This document shows, piece after piece, positions 6,101 through 6,561 of a stretch of 6,561 nucleotides of DNA. Position 1 is the stretch's first letter. Every line of letters starts with the position of its first letter. The notes below the pieces were generated by a model. The model saw nothing but the letters and a program-made list of their open reading frames with translations. It searched no databases and was not told where the DNA came from. Origin of the DNA: Oscillospiraceae bacterium (GTDB lineage: Bacteria; Bacillota_A; Clostridia; Oscillospirales; Oscillospiraceae); contig JAFTBL010000072.1 in assembly GCA_017455225.1 (NCBI GenBank), positions 1 through 6,561 on the forward strand, given 5' to 3'. Both the position numbers and the translations under genes were made by a program.

Positions 6101-6561
6101 ATGGCCGAGGAATGGAAGCCGATGGAGGAGAGCAAAAACTTTATTCAGAATTTTATCGACGAGGATATCGCCGAGGGCGGGCAGTTTGAGGGCGTCACCG
6201 TCCACACCCGGTTCCCGCCGGAGCCCAACGGCTATCTGCACATCGGCCACTGCAAGGCGCTGTGCATCGATTTCGGCACGGCGGAGAAATACGGCGGGCT
6301 GTGCAATCTGCGCATGGACGACACCAACCCCGCCAAGGAGGACACCGAGTACGTGGGCGCAATCCAGCAGGACATCCACTGGCTGGGCTTTGACTGGGGC
6401 GACCGCTTTTTCTACGGCTCGGACTATTTTGAAAAGGATTATGAGTTTGCCGTGGAGCTGATCCGCAAGGGGCTGGCCTACGTCTGCGACCTCTCGGCGG
6501 AAGAGATGAAAGAGTACCGCGGCACGCTGACCGAGCCGGGCCGGCCCAGCCCGTGGCGGGA
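6101..6561 (+). CDS. glnS: Glutaminyl-tRNA synthetase, N-terminal part (cut by the right window edge)
   Basis: GlnRS charges tRNA-Gln directly with glutamine in the cytoplasm. The visible 153 codons cover the start of the class I catalytic domain. [15 protein letters not shown] (12-26) is the usual GlnRS N-terminal helix. [15 protein letters not shown] (36-50) contains the HIGH ATP-binding motif in its GlnRS form, where GluRS has PSPTGYLHVG-type sequence. [12 protein letters not shown] (70-81) follows, with D73 at the position that binds the substrate amino group in E. coli GlnRS (D66 there, numbering from memory). [17 protein letters not shown] and [10 protein letters not shown] also fit GlnRS. 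The ATG at 6101 is supported by AGGGAG at 6086-6091, 9 nt upstream, and by its own promoter. Full GlnRS is about 550 aa, so about three quarters of the gene, including the KMSK-type loop and the anticodon-binding domain, lies outside the window. Confidence 0.95.
   Translation, partial: MAEEWKPMEESKNFIQNFIDEDIAEGGQFEGVTVHTRFPPEPNGYLHIGHCKALCIDFGTAEKYGGLCNLRMDDTNPAKEDTEYVGAIQQDIHWLGFDWGDRFFYGSDYFEKDYEFAVELIRKGLAYVCDLSAEEMKEYRGTLTEPGRPSPWR

Noticed and set aside
5312..6379. A 355-codon open frame on the minus strand spanning rnmV and the start of glnS
   Set aside because: It is antisense to three well-supported genes, is rich in His/Arg/Leu/Gln as expected from reverse reading of GC-rich codons, and has no recognisable motif.

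Overview
The window reads as a G+C-rich chromosomal segment from a low-branching Firmicute, most likely a gut-type Clostridia of the Oscillospiraceae/Ruminococcaceae kind. This is inference. It rests on the Gram-positive-style comEC-holA gene order, an RNase M5-like gene (a mostly Firmicute family), a polyamine permease fused to its binding protein, and codons that end mostly in G or C. All five genes lie on the + strand and are packed tightly. No mobile element, tRNA, rRNA or CRISPR array was seen.

Region 1 (1-2028) holds the 3' part of a polyamine transport operon. One long reading frame encodes a PotC-type permease followed, after a seventh membrane segment, by a complete PotD-type binding protein. 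Its start lies just left of the window. The transport unit ends at a strong intrinsic terminator (1993-2028).

Region 2 (2039-5977) begins with a good sigma-A-type promoter (TTGCCC, 17 bp, TATAAT). It drives a translationally coupled cluster: comEC (DNA-uptake channel with a metallo-beta-lactamase domain), holA (DNA polymerase III delta subunit, the clamp-loader wrench) and an RNase M5-like Toprim protein. The comEC/holA overlap is 8 nt and the holA/rnmV overlap is 4 nt (ATGA). comEC-holA is a conserved neighbourhood in Firmicutes. Here comEA/comEB are not in front of it, and rnmV, usually next to ksgA, is attached behind it.

Region 3 (5978-6561) is a 123-bp intergenic stretch followed by the start of glnS (glutaminyl-tRNA synthetase), which is cut by the right edge. 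The stretch holds a second promoter (TTGCAA, 17 bp, TATAAT), an unusual cluster of GCAAT/ATTGC pentamers and a small GC hairpin in the leader.

Most of the content is housekeeping. The two points most worth following up are the PotC-PotD fusion, with its internal signal-anchor-like segment, and the phased GCAAT cluster over the glnS promoter. I did not find a convincing new multi-gene system here.
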